NCBI GenBank assembly: GCA_029210625.1
Contig: JARGFU010000020.1
Location: forward strand, 15,548-79,547
Direction of reading: 5' to 3'
Length of the DNA stretch: 64,000 bases
Origin: Deltaproteobacteria bacterium
GTDB taxonomy: Bacteria > Myxococcota > Myxococcia > SLRQ01
The notes under the pieces were generated by a model. That model was not told the DNA's origin and did not search any database. It saw only the letters and a program-made list of their open reading frames with translations. Every line of letters begins with the position of its first letter. The stretch's first letter is position 1. Below, piece after piece: positions 24,592 to 32,959 of this stretch. The position numbers and the translations under genes are program-made.

Positions 24592-25325
24592 CGCCCCGCT
24601 CCGCGCCGGCCGCGCTCGACCAGCGCCTGCAGGACCGAGCCCTCGACGACCCGGCCGCGCAGGGCGGGATCGATCGCGGCCTCGGCCAGGGCCGCGGCGA
24701 TCTCCCTGCCGGTGCGGGGGGCCCAGCGATCCGCCAGGCGGCGGATGCCCGCCCTCCGGGCGGCGCCGATCAGGCCGCCCGAGACCCGCGCCGCCAGGCG
24801 CTCGGCGGGCCGCTCCTCCGGCCGGTCCTCGCCGCTGATCACCGCGGGGCGCAGGACCGTGAAGGGCTGCCCGCTCTCCCGCAGGGCGGCCTCCATCCGG
24901 GCCCGGGCGCCGTAGTAGCCCCGGGTCGCCCCGGCCCGCACCCCCACCGCGGAGAGGTAGACGTAGCGCGCGTCGGGCGCCACCCGGCGGCAGGCCTCGA
25001 GGAGGAGGAGGGAGCAGCCCAGGTCTACCCGCTCGTAGGTGTCGGCGCCTCCGGAGGCGCGCCTTCGGGCCCGGGTGGTCCCCAGGAGGGCGAAGACCGC
25101 GTCGGGGCGGGCCGCCCCCAGGGCCGCGTCCAGGGCCTCCGGGGAGAAGGGAGCGAGGGCCAGGCGCGCGCCCCGCGCGCTCCAGGGGCCCTCCAGCGCC
25201 TCGCGGGAGAGCGAGTCGGGGCGCAGGTGGGCGGTGACCTCCCAGCCGCGCTCGAGCCCCTCCTCCACCAGGGAGCGGCCGGTGTAGCCGGAGGCGCCGG
25301 CCACGAAGATCCGGGGCGGGCTCAT
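24588..25325 (-). CDS. NAD(P)-binding NmrA/HSCARG-type oxidoreductase-like protein
   Basis: 245 residues from ATG 25325. Rossmann entry FVAGASGYTGRSLVEE; then FALLGTTRAR, YVYLSAVGVRAG, YYGARARMEAAL, FTVLRPAVISG. This is the atypical SDR/NmrA pattern seen in proteins with regulatory or reductase roles. The YGxxKxxxE-like motif (YYGARARME) keeps the Tyr but has Arg in place of Lys. Overlaps both neighbours by 4 bp. Specific role unknown. Confidence 0.8.
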   Translation of the reverse strand: MSPPRIFVAGASGYTGRSLVEEGLERGWEVTAHLRPDSLSREALEGPWSARGARLALAPFSPEALDAALGAARPDAVFALLGTTRARRRASGGADTYERVDLGCSLLLLEACRRVAPDARYVYLSAVGVRAGATRGYYGARARMEAALRESGQPFTVLRPAVISGEDRPEERPAERLAARVSGGLIGAARRAGIRRLADRWAPRTGREIAAALAEAAIDPALRGRVVEGSVLQALVERGRRGAGR

Positions 25326-26134
25326 TCCGAGAGGCGCTTCATCACCGCCTGGAGATCCTGCCAGGCCTCCCGCTTGGCCGCCGGGTTGCGCAGGAGGTAG
25401 GCCGGGTGGAGGGTCGGCATCAGGGGGACGCCGGCGTAGGTCGCCCAGCGACCCCGCACCCGGGTGATCCGGGCCTGGTAGTCGCCCAGCAGGCTCTGCA
25501 CCGCGAAGCGGCCGAGGCCGACGATCACCTTCGGCTGGAGGGCCGCGAGCTGCTCCTTCAGGAAGGGCTCGCAGGCGGCGACCTCGGCGGGCTCGGGATC
25601 CCGGTTCCCCGGCGGCCGGCACTTCACGACGTTGCAGATGTAGACCTGCTCCCGGGAGTAGCCCATCGCCTCGATCATCTTCGTGAGCAGCTCCCCGGCC
25701 CGCCCGACGAAGGGCTCCCCCCGCCGGTCCTCCTCGGCCCCCGGCCCCTCACCGACGAAGACCAGGTCGGCCGCGGGGTTGCCCACCCCGAAGACGAGGT
25801 TGCGGCGCCCGGCGTGCAGCCCGCAGCGCTCGCAGTCGCCCAGGCGCTCGCGGATCGCCCGGAGGGCCTCCGAGCCGACGCCGTGCTGGTAGCCCTGCGG
25901 GCCGCTGCCCGCGCCGGGGCCCCGCGGGGCCTCCGGGCGCGCCGACCTCGGCTCGGACCCGGGCGTGGGGGCCCTGGCCGCCTGCCGGGGCGCGGGCGCC
26001 GGGGTCGGCGCCGGGGCCGGGGCCGGGGCCGCCGCCGCTGGCTCGCCGGACGCGGGGATCCGGCCGAGGCCCGCCCGCAGCCGCCAGAGCAGGTGCGCCT
26101 CCAGGCGCTCCTCGATGGTCCGCGAGCCGCTCAC
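25322..26134 (-). CDS. Family 4 uracil-DNA glycosylase
   Basis: 270 residues from GTG 26134. Removes uracil from DNA. Iron-sulfur cysteines C101, C104, C172 and C188 fit the family 4/5 [4Fe-4S] site. Motif [10 protein letters not shown] (128-136) with the family 4 Glu/Asp environment, and motif B HPAYLLRN (243-250). Residues 1-88 are an extra N-terminal part: a helix then a Pro/Ala linker ([14 protein letters not shown]) not needed for catalysis. Overlaps the coaBC-like and NmrA-like genes by 4 bp each. Confidence 0.93.
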   Translation of the reverse strand: MSGSRTIEERLEAHLLWRLRAGLGRIPASGEPAAAAPAPAPAPTPAPAPRQAARAPTPGSEPRSARPEAPRGPGAGSGPQGYQHGVGSEALRAIRERLGDCERCGLHAGRRNLVFGVGNPAADLVFVGEGPGAEEDRRGEPFVGRAGELLTKMIEAMGYSREQVYICNVVKCRPPGNRDPEPAEVAACEPFLKEQLAALQPKVIVGLGRFAVQSLLGDYQARITRVRGRWATYAGVPLMPTLHPAYLLRNPAAKREAWQDLQAVMKRLSE

Positions 26135-27285
26135 GCCCGATCCCTCCACCAGGCCGCCACCCGGTCCAGGATGGCCTCGGCGAGCCGCCCCTTCTCCTGC
26201 CGGGGCAGCGCGGTCTCCCCCTGCGCGTCGACCAGGGTCGCGACGGAGTCGTCCGCCGCGAAGGCCCCCTCGGGGCCGTCCACCCGGTTGGCCACGACCA
26301 GGTCGAGCCCCTTGCGCTCGAGCTTGCTCCGGGCGTTCTCCACCAGCCGCTCGGTCTCGGCAGCGAAGCCCACCAGGAAGGGTCGATCGCCCCGGCCCGC
26401 CACCGCCGCCGAGAGCCGGGCGAGCACGTCGGGGGTGCGCACCATCTCGATGGAGCGGCGCTCGCCGCTCTTCTTCACCTTCTCGGGGGCCCGCTCGGCG
26501 GGCCGCCAGTCGGCCACCGCGGCGGCCGCGATCATCACGTCGATCTCCCCGGCCCGGGCCTGCACCAGGGCGTCGAGCTCCTCCGCGGATTCGAAGGGGT
26601 GCAGCTCGATCCCGGCCGGGACGGGCAGCGCGGTGGGCCCGAGGCAGAGCTCGACCCGGGCGCCCCGCCGCCGGGCGGCCGCCGCCAGGGCGAGGCCCAT
26701 CCGGCCGCTCGAGGGGTTCGAGAGGAAGCGGACGGGATCCAGGTACTCCCGGCTGGGCCCGGCGGTGATCAGCACCCGGGCGCCCTCGAGGTCGAGGGCG
26801 GCCAGCCCCCCCAGGAGGGCCTCGACCAGGGCCGCCTCGTCCTGCCCGCCGGGGAGGAAGGTGTGACCGGCCCCGGCCAGGGCGCGTCGCGGCCCCGCGA
26901 GCCAGGCCGGCTCGGGATCCGGCCCGCCCGCCTCCACCAGGACCAGCGGCGCCTGCCTGCCCGCGCCGCTGGCGATCGGCCCCAGCCAGCCCCCGCCCGA
27001 GGCCAGCGCGGCCAGGGTCGCGGCGTCGGCGCCGAGGACCATCCGCCCGGCGAGCACCGCCGGCCAGCGCTCGGGGGGCGTCAGCCGGGCCCCGGGGCAG
27101 GCGATGTGAAAGCTGCGGCGGGGCACCCAACGCTCGAGCTCGGGGTCGAGGGCCAGGTGGAGCGCGTGCCCCCCCTCGAGGAGGCGGCGCGAGAGGCCGA
27201 GCGCCCTCCAGGCCTCCGGGCCCGCCACCACGGCCAGGCCCAGCTCGGCGGGCCGGGTGGCCCGCGCTGTCCTCTCGGCGCCCAT
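26131..27285 (-). CDS. coaBC: CoaBC-like protein: intact phosphopantothenoylcysteine synthetase half, decayed decarboxylase half
   Basis: 384 residues from ATG 27285. CoaB (about 170-384) shows ITAGPSREYLDPVRFLSNPS, SSGRMGLALA, AAAVADWRP, KVKKSG and VGFAAET, as in working synthetases. The N-terminal half aligns in layout with the CoaC flavoprotein but lacks its active His, and the PAMNxxMW block reads VEAGGPDPEPAW. CoaC activity is therefore doubtful; a separate CoaC elsewhere is inferred. GTGA overlap with the glycosylase; 2 bp after dNK. Confidence 0.82.
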   Translation of the reverse strand: MGAERTARATRPAELGLAVVAGPEAWRALGLSRRLLEGGHALHLALDPELERWVPRRSFHIACPGARLTPPERWPAVLAGRMVLGADAATLAALASGGGWLGPIASGAGRQAPLVLVEAGGPDPEPAWLAGPRRALAGAGHTFLPGGQDEAALVEALLGGLAALDLEGARVLITAGPSREYLDPVRFLSNPSSGRMGLALAAAARRRGARVELCLGPTALPVPAGIELHPFESAEELDALVQARAGEIDVMIAAAAVADWRPAERAPEKVKKSGERRSIEMVRTPDVLARLSAAVAGRGDRPFLVGFAAETERLVENARSKLERKGLDLVVANRVDGPEGAFAADDSVATLVDAQGETALPRQEKGRLAEAILDRVAAWWRDRA

Positions 27286-27287
27286 GA

Positions 27288-27902
27288 TCAGAGGTGCCGC
27301 TCGATCCGCTCGAAGAGCTCGAGGCGGTCCTCCATGTCCTGCAGGTAGTCCATCCGGTCCGACTCGATGGTGACGACCTCGGAGAGATCGTAGCGCTCGA
27401 ACCAGTCCTCGTAGAGGCGGTTGAGGCGGCGCAGGTAGGCGATGGGGATCTGCTGCTCCTCGGGCCGGCCGCGCTGGCCGATCCGCTTGCGGATCGTCCG
27501 GACCGGCGCCCGCAGGTAGATCATGATGTCGGGCGGCTGCAGGGAGTCGCTCACGACCTGGTAGAGCTCCTGGTAGGTCTTCCAGTCCCGGCCGGTGATC
27601 TTGCGGGTGAGGTGGAGGTTCCGGGCGAAGATCTCCGCGTCCTCGTAGATCGTCCGGTCCTGCACCACGGTCCCGTCCTCCGCCTCCAGCTGGCGGTGAA
27701 GGCGGAACTTGTGGGTGAGGAAGTAGACCTGGGAGTGAAAAGCCCAGGCCTTCATGTCCTCGTAGAAGTCCTTGAGGTAGGGGTTGCCCTCGTTGGGCTC
27801 GAAGAAGGGCTTGAGCCCGTAGCGCCGGCAGAGGAAGTTCACGAGCTCGGTCTTGCCCGCGCCCATGTTCCCGGCGACCGCGATGAACTTCTTTCTGGCC
27901 AC
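27288..27902 (-). CDS. Deoxynucleoside kinase (dGK/dAK type)
   Basis: 204 residues from GTG 27902, preceded by a weak site AGGGAGC; longer frame upstream is GC noise. P-loop AGNMGAGKTEL, the EPNEGNPYL substrate loop, DRTIYEDAEIFA (catalytic DR), YLRAP and lid region RGRPEEQQIP. Phosphorylates deoxynucleosides (purine type most likely) for salvage. First gene of an operon that also carries uracil-DNA glycosylase. Faces a divergently transcribed TPR lipoprotein. Confidence 0.92.
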   Translation of the reverse strand: MARKKFIAVAGNMGAGKTELVNFLCRRYGLKPFFEPNEGNPYLKDFYEDMKAWAFHSQVYFLTHKFRLHRQLEAEDGTVVQDRTIYEDAEIFARNLHLTRKITGRDWKTYQELYQVVSDSLQPPDIMIYLRAPVRTIRKRIGQRGRPEEQQIPIAYLRRLNRLYEDWFERYDLSEVVTIESDRMDYLQDMEDRLELFERIERHL

Positions 27903-27964
27903 GATGCTCCCTGCTATCACCCCTTCCGGGCCCTCGAAAGGTGTGGTACCGCGACCCCTTGCAG

Positions 27965-27984
27965 AGGCCCGTTTTTTCGGGCCT
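27965..27984. other. Perfect 7-bp hairpin with a T6 loop between dNK and the TPR lipoprotein
   Basis: aggcccg-tttttt-cgggcct. It lies in the 115-bp divergent region, 34 bp before ATG 28018. The T-run is in the loop and not after the stem, so it is not a standard terminator. Possibly a leader hairpin. Confidence 0.4.
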
Positions 27985-28017
27985 TCCCGGCGTCCCCGGG
28001 CGCCGCCCCGACTCCAG

Positions 28018-29385
28018 ATGAAGCACCTCCTGCGAACCACTCCGATCCTGCTGGCCCTGACGCTGGCCGCCGGCTGCGCCCACGGCCGGGCCGGCAAGGG
28101 CAGCCCGGCCGAGCAGCAGGCCGCCCGCCTCGAGGCCGGGCAAGAGGCGCTGCGGAAGGGGGAGCCCGAGAAGGCCATCGAGCGCTTCGAGAAGGCCCTC
28201 GCGGTCGACGACGCCTCGGCCCTCGCCCACCGCAAGCGGGTCGAGGCCTACATCCGCCTGGGCCGCACCGCGGAGATCGTCGCGATCTACCGGGCCCGCG
28301 CGGCTCGCGAGGGCGACGCCTACGGCCGCTACGCCCTGGCCCTCGCCCTCTATGCCAGCGCGACCACCCACGCCGACGAGGCGCTCGCCCTCCTCGAGGC
28401 GGCCGGCGCCCTGAAGCCCCAGGAGGCCGAGTTCCCTTACCGGCGGGGGGTGATCCTCCTCGACCGCGAGACCTACCCCGCCGCCATCGAGGCCTTCGAG
28501 CAGGCCGTCGCCCTGGACCCGGTGCGCACCGCCTACCGGGTGCCCCTGGCCCTGGCCCTCCACCACGCCGGCCGGCAGGCCGAGGGGATGAAGGTGCTCT
28601 CCGACCTGCTCACCCTGCACCCCACGGCCGAGGAGGTGGAGAAGGCCCGCAAGGTCGCCGAGGACCTCTCCGGCCGCTTCACCGGCGTCCCCGAGGCCGC
28701 CCGCCAGCGGATGGATCTCGCCATCGGCTGGCTGGAGCAGGCCGACGTCCCGCAGAACGCCATCGACCTGCTGCGCGACGTCCTCCAGGAGTTCCCCGAC
28801 CTGGCGATGGCGCACGCCCTCCTGGGGCTCGCCTACCAGCGGATCGACAGCGCCGGCGAGGCCCTCGTGCACTTCCGGCGGGCGATCGAGATCGACCCCG
28901 AGGCGGCGCTGCCGCACCTCTACCTGGGCAACTTCTACCTGGGCAAGGACCGCCACGCCGAGGCGGTGGAGGAGTACGAGACGGCCCTGGTCCACAACCC
29001 CCTGCTCCTCGCGCCCCACCAGATGCTGGCCGAGATGGCCGTGCAGCGAGGGGATCAGGAGCGCGCCGAGCGGCACCTGCGGGCCTGGAGCCTCCTCGCG
29101 CCCGGCACCACCCGGCCGATGCTGGCGCTGGCCCGGATCTTCACCCGGGCCGGCCGGGTCGCCGAGGCCGAGGCCGAGCTGCAGCGGGTGCTCGAGCTGG
29201 AGCCGTCCAACATCGAGGCCCACCTGGGCATGGCCGCGGTCTCGGTCCACCGCTTCTCGAACGCCAAGACCAAGGGCGAGCGCAAGCAGTGGAAGGAGAC
29301 CGCCGAGACCCACCTCGACGCGGTCTCCGACGTGCAGCCGGAGAACGCCGCGGTGAAGACGCTGCGCAAGCGCCTGGGCAGCTGA
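28018..29385 (+). CDS. TPR-repeat lipoprotein
   Basis: 455 residues from ATG 28018. Signal peptide with lipobox LAAGC (Cys about 19), then helical tetratricopeptide repeats through the rest, e.g. AIERFEKALAVDDASALAH, AIEAFEQAVALDP, ALVHFRRAIEIDPEAALPH and AEAELQRVLELEPSNIEAH. An outer-membrane- or periplasm-anchored scaffold. Partner unknown. The stop is 8 bp before the XdhC gene. Confidence 0.88.
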   Translation: MKHLLRTTPILLALTLAAGCAHGRAGKGSPAEQQAARLEAGQEALRKGEPEKAIERFEKALAVDDASALAHRKRVEAYIRLGRTAEIVAIYRARAAREGDAYGRYALALALYASATTHADEALALLEAAGALKPQEAEFPYRRGVILLDRETYPAAIEAFEQAVALDPVRTAYRVPLALALHHAGRQAEGMKVLSDLLTLHPTAEEVEKARKVAEDLSGRFTGVPEAARQRMDLAIGWLEQADVPQNAIDLLRDVLQEFPDLAMAHALLGLAYQRIDSAGEALVHFRRAIEIDPEAALPHLYLGNFYLGKDRHAEAVEEYETALVHNPLLLAPHQMLAEMAVQRGDQERAERHLRAWSLLAPGTTRPMLALARIFTRAGRVAEAEAELQRVLELEPSNIEAHLGMAAVSVHRFSNAKTKGERKQWKETAETHLDAVSDVQPENAAVKTLRKRLGS

Positions 29386-29393
29386 CCTTCGCG

Positions 29394-30242
29394 ATGTGGC
29401 AGCTCCTCCCCGCCCTGCGTGAGCTCGTCGAGGGGCGCCAGACCGGCGCCCTGGCCACCGTCGTGCGCGCCTCGGGCTCGGCCCCCCAGAAGCCCGGGGC
29501 CCGGCTCCTCCTGCGGGAGGACGGCTCCACGGTGGGAACCGTCGGCGGGGGCACGGTCGAGGCCCGCGTGCTGGAGCACCTCGAGGCCTGCCTGCGGACC
29601 GGCAAGGCCGGGACGATCAGCTTCGACCTGGTCCGCGATCTGGGCATGTGCTGCGGAGGCAGCATGGAGGTCTTCATGGAGCGCATCGAGGCGCCCGATC
29701 GGCTCGTCCTCTTCGGCGCCGGCCACGTCGCCCAGCCCACGGCGAGCCTCGCCCGCTCGGTGGGCTTCGCCCCGGTGATCGTGGACGAGCGCGAGGACTG
29801 GAACACCCCCGAGCGCTTCCCCGGCGCCGAGCACCTGCTCCTGCCCCCGGCCGAGGCCGTGGAGCGGCTCGCCCTGCGGGACGACGACTGGATCCTGATC
29901 ATGACCCACGAGCACCGCCAGGACGAGGAGGTGCTCGAGCTCTGCCTGCCCCGCCCGCACCGCTACCTCGGGATGATCGGCAGCAAGCGCAAGGTCTTCC
30001 AGACCCTCCAGCGGATCGCCGCCCGCGGGCCCCTGCCCGAGCTCGGCCGCCTCCACGCCCCCATCGGCGCCCCCCTGGGCGCGGTGGGGCCGGAGGAGAT
30101 CGCCGTCAGCATCGTCTCGGAGCTCATCGCCCTGCGCCGGGGCGCCGCGCTGCCCGGGATGAGCGTCACCCACAGCCCCCGGCTCCAGCAGGTCCTGGAG
30201 GGCGCCCTGAGCCCCACCGACGCCGCCCGGGAAGAGGGTTGA
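29394..30242 (+). CDS. XdhC-family protein (molybdenum cofactor insertion/sulfuration)
   Basis: 282 residues from ATG 29394. N-terminal XdhC/CoxI domain (ATVVRASGSAPQKPGARLLL, TVGGGTVEARV, DLGMCCGGSMEVFME with paired Cys) and C-terminal Rossmann-like domain (LVLFGAGHVAQPTASLARSV, ILIMTHEHRQDEEVL, YLGMIGSKRK). XdhC binds molybdopterin and helps load xanthine dehydrogenase. No xdhA/xdhB genes are in the window, so its client enzyme is elsewhere. Confidence 0.9.
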   Translation: MWQLLPALRELVEGRQTGALATVVRASGSAPQKPGARLLLREDGSTVGTVGGGTVEARVLEHLEACLRTGKAGTISFDLVRDLGMCCGGSMEVFMERIEAPDRLVLFGAGHVAQPTASLARSVGFAPVIVDEREDWNTPERFPGAEHLLLPPAEAVERLALRDDDWILIMTHEHRQDEEVLELCLPRPHRYLGMIGSKRKVFQTLQRIAARGPLPELGRLHAPIGAPLGAVGPEEIAVSIVSELIALRRGAALPGMSVTHSPRLQQVLEGALSPTDAAREEG

Positions 30243-30280
30243 GCGTCCCGCACGGGTGGCTCTATCCTTCTAGGTCCGAC

Positions 30281-30742
30281 GTGATCCCCTCCTCCCCGAG
30301 CCAGTCCGGCAGCTACCCTGCCGTCCACGCCAGCTCCGACATCCCCGGACGCTGGATCGACCGGACCAGCCCCTACTTCGTGCACCGGATGGTGATCCTG
30401 GGGAGCTGGCTCGCCCTCTCCCTCGTCTGCGTCCTCTGGGCCACCAGCGGTGGGGAGGAGAACGATCTCTCCGCCCGGGTGATGGTCGTCGACACCGGCT
30501 TCGGGATCGCGGTCAGCGTGCAGAACGAGAGCGACGAGGTCTGGACCAACGTCCAGCTGCAGCTCGAGCCAGGGGGCTGGATCTACCGCAAGCCGGCCTT
30601 CCGCCCCAACGAGCGCTTCTCGGTGCAGGTGCAGAAGTTCGAGGCCGTTGGACCGCAGGGGCCCCGGCACCCCGAGCAGAACTTCAAGCCGAAGCTCGTC
30701 CGGGTGGTCACGGAAGAGGCGACCTACCAGAAGCCCTTCTAG
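30281..30742 (+). CDS. Single-pass membrane protein of unknown function
   Basis: 153 residues from GTG 30281 (no ATG available before the helix). One membrane segment near 38-57 (MVILGSWLALSLVCVLWAT), then an extracytoplasmic domain of about 95 residues with a beta-sandwich look (IAVSVQNESDEVWTNVQLQL). No recognised family. Its end faces the response regulator gene, 9 bp away. Confidence 0.6.
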   Translation: MIPSSPSQSGSYPAVHASSDIPGRWIDRTSPYFVHRMVILGSWLALSLVCVLWATSGGEENDLSARVMVVDTGFGIAVSVQNESDEVWTNVQLQLEPGGWIYRKPAFRPNERFSVQVQKFEAVGPQGPRHPEQNFKPKLVRVVTEEATYQKPF

Positions 30743-30751
30743 GCCTCTCGC

Positions 30752-31201
30752 CTACTTGTTGCGCTCGCCCGCGGCCTCGTTGCTCTGACGGAGCTGCTCG
30801 ATGAGGTTCTTCATCTTCCGGCGCTCATCGGCGGCGGCGAGGATCTTCTCGACCTTCGAGAGGACCTCCTTGATGTCATCGAAGGGCTTGAGGATGTAGC
30901 CCCGGGCCCCGAGGTCCATGGCCTCGATGGCCGTCTCCAGGGAGGCGTAGGCGGTGATCATGACCGCCTCCGGGCCGGACTCCATCGCCCGCGCCTTGCG
31001 GACGATCTCCATGCCCGAGTCGTCGGGGAGGTTCTTGTCGGTGATCACCAGATCGAAGCCCCCCGTCTCCATCTGGGAGATCCCCTCCGAGCAGGTCATG
31101 GCGATCGAGACGTCGTAGCCCGCATCGCGCAGCAGCTCGCCGAGCACGATGTTGACCGCGTCCTCGTCATCCACCACGAGAATGCGCTTGGGATCCGCCA
31201 T
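30752..31201 (-). CDS. Single-domain response regulator
   Basis: 149 residues. Receiver domain 6-122 with acidic pair DDE at 11-13, phospho-acceptor D55 (LVITDKNLP), Thr in MITAYAS and Lys in YILKPFDD. A charged helical tail of about 25 residues follows and there is no output domain, so it acts by protein contact or as a phosphate relay. Eight bp after the soluble histidine kinase. Confidence 0.92.
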   Translation of the reverse strand: MADPKRILVVDDEDAVNIVLGELLRDAGYDVSIAMTCSEGISQMETGGFDLVITDKNLPDDSGMEIVRKARAMESGPEAVMITAYASLETAIEAMDLGARGYILKPFDDIKEVLSKVEKILAAADERRKMKNLIEQLRQSNEAAGERNK

Positions 31202-31209
31202 TGCTCCTC

Positions 31210-31998
31210 CTAGGCCTCCGGCTCCGCCAGAGGGATGTCCATTACCATAGCCGTGCCCATCCCTTCGAAGCCCTCGAGGGGAACCTCGCTCGCGGACAGG
31301 ATCTCGAGCCCGCCGCCGCAGGCGTCGAGGATCTCCTTGACGATGGGCAGGCCGAGCCCGGTGCCCCGCTCCGGGCCCTTGGTGGTGAAGAAGGGCTCCA
31401 GGATCTTCGCCCGGACCTCCTCGGGGATGCCGGGACCGGAGTCCACGACGTAGACCTTCACCCGCCCCGGCTCCACCTTGCCCACCACGAGGACCCGCCG
31501 ATCGTCCTGCCCCTCCACCGCGTCGGCGGCGTTGGTCAGCAGGTTCACCAGCAGCTGCTGGCCGCGGACGGGGTCGAGGGCCACCAGCGGCACCTCGTCG
31601 GGGAAGCTCACCTGCACGTCCACCCGGGCCTTGGCCAGCCGGTGATCGACCAGCATCAGCACGCTCTCGACCACCGCGGGCAGATCGGCCCGGGCGTCGG
31701 CCTCACCGATCGACTGCCGGGCGTAGTTGCGCAGGCGCACCACCAGCTGCTCCAGCACGATCGCCTGCTCCTCGATGAAGGCGGCGCGCCGCTGGGCGCC
31801 CTCGTCCGCCTCGAGCTGGGCCTTGAGCATCTGGGCGAAGGCCTTGATCGCCAGCAGGGGCTGGGCCACCTCGTGGGCGAGGGAGGCCACCTCCTGCCCC
31901 AGGTCGGCGAGCTTGGCCGACTGGATCAGCATGGAGCGGCAGCGCTCGAGCTCCTCCCGAAGCTGCTCCACCTCACGGGGTGTCGGGTCGGTCGTCAC
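31210..31998 (-). CDS. Soluble histidine kinase
   Basis: 262 residues, no membrane segment. Short N-terminal coiled coil, HisKA-type phosphorylation site SLAHEVAQPL with H42, then HATPase_c blocks LLTNAADAV (N box), VVDSGPGIP, FFTTK and GTGLGLPIV. The gene overlaps the FecR-protein stop. It probably phosphorylates the adjoining receiver protein. Input signal must come from a partner, as no sensor domain is present. Confidence 0.92.
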   Translation of the reverse strand: MTTDPTPREVEQLREELERCRSMLIQSAKLADLGQEVASLAHEVAQPLLAIKAFAQMLKAQLEADEGAQRRAAFIEEQAIVLEQLVVRLRNYARQSIGEADARADLPAVVESVLMLVDHRLAKARVDVQVSFPDEVPLVALDPVRGQQLLVNLLTNAADAVEGQDDRRVLVVGKVEPGRVKVYVVDSGPGIPEEVRAKILEPFFTTKGPERGTGLGLPIVKEILDACGGGLEILSASEVPLEGFEGMGTAMVMDIPLAEPEA

Positions 31999-32927
31999 TC
32001 CCAGATGTTCCCTTCGGTCGACACTTTCAGCTTCAGGGCCTTCTGCGGCTCATCCTTGCGGACGACGGTCGGCGAGTCAACGCGCTCGATTCGCCCGCTG
32101 AGGTCCTCGGCGATCACCGAGAAGTGGTTCTCCCCCTTCTTCAGCGGCAGCGTCCGCTCGAAGGAGCCGTCGGGGCCGACCTCCACCGTCTGTCCGCCGA
32201 TGCGCAGGGTGGAGCCCTGGCCGGTCATCCCGGTGAGGACGACGGCGTCCTCGGTGGTCTCCCCCTCCGGCCACTTCACCCGGAGGAAGACCTGCGCCGG
32301 GATCGCGACCGGGTTGCTCGGCGCCGCGTCGGGCAGCGCCACGGCCTGCTTGCCGGCCGCCACGGTCACCCGCTCGCCCTTCGCGACCAGGTCGACCTTG
32401 CCCGACTCGGTGGCGACGCCCAGGAGGCCCTCCCGGCTGGCGACCACCTGGAAGCGGCCACCCTGGGTCTCGGCGCGCGCGTCACCCGTCGCCGCGGAGA
32501 ACTCGTAGGCCTTGCTCTCCTGGCGGGGGATGTCGGCGGCCACGCGACCCTCGGCGATGACGAAGCGGCTCTTGCTCTCGTCATCCGCGGCGACGGTCAC
32601 CGTCGAGTTCGGCTTCACGGCTAGCTTCGAGCCGTCCTTCGCACGGAACATGCCCCGGCTGAAGGCGCCGGTGCGCAAGACCGCCCCCTCGCCCAGCACG
32701 TCTCCGGTCTCGAGCTTCTTCCAGCTGCCGTCCTTCTGGCGCACCTCGACCTGCCCGATCAGGGACTCGACCTGCAGTCCACCGGTGAGGGCGCCCTCGC
32801 CGCCCTCGCCGCCCGCCCGATCCCGGGTGGTCGCCATCGAGGGCCAGGCCAGCAGGGTCGCCGCCAGGGCCACCACGGTGACGACCACGCAGGTCCCGGT
32901 CCAGATCTTGGTACCGCGCGCGCTCAT
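31995..32927 (-). CDS. FecR-domain membrane-anchored protein
   Basis: 310 residues. N-terminal membrane anchor about 10-28, linker, FecR-type domain (LIGQVEVRQKDGSWKKLETG, GDVLGEGAVLRTGAFSRGMF) and a C-terminal Ig-like module (VVLTGMTGQGSTLRIGG, SFERTLPLKKGENHFSV). FecR domains usually regulate ECF sigma factors, but none lies here; it is inserted between two histidine kinases, suggesting it feeds or modulates them. Confidence 0.85.
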   Translation of the reverse strand: MSARGTKIWTGTCVVVTVVALAATLLAWPSMATTRDRAGGEGGEGALTGGLQVESLIGQVEVRQKDGSWKKLETGDVLGEGAVLRTGAFSRGMFRAKDGSKLAVKPNSTVTVAADDESKSRFVIAEGRVAADIPRQESKAYEFSAATGDARAETQGGRFQVVASREGLLGVATESGKVDLVAKGERVTVAAGKQAVALPDAAPSNPVAIPAQVFLRVKWPEGETTEDAVVLTGMTGQGSTLRIGGQTVEVGPDGSFERTLPLKKGENHFSVIAEDLSGRIERVDSPTVVRKDEPQKALKLKVSTEGNIWE

Positions 32928-32959
32928 CCCGACATTCTAGCCCAGGAAGGGTCCGTGGG

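Noticed and set aside
27965-27984. Hairpin with T6 as a terminator of dNK or its neighbour
   Set aside because: The T-run is inside the loop and the site is between divergent start codons, where no transcript ends.
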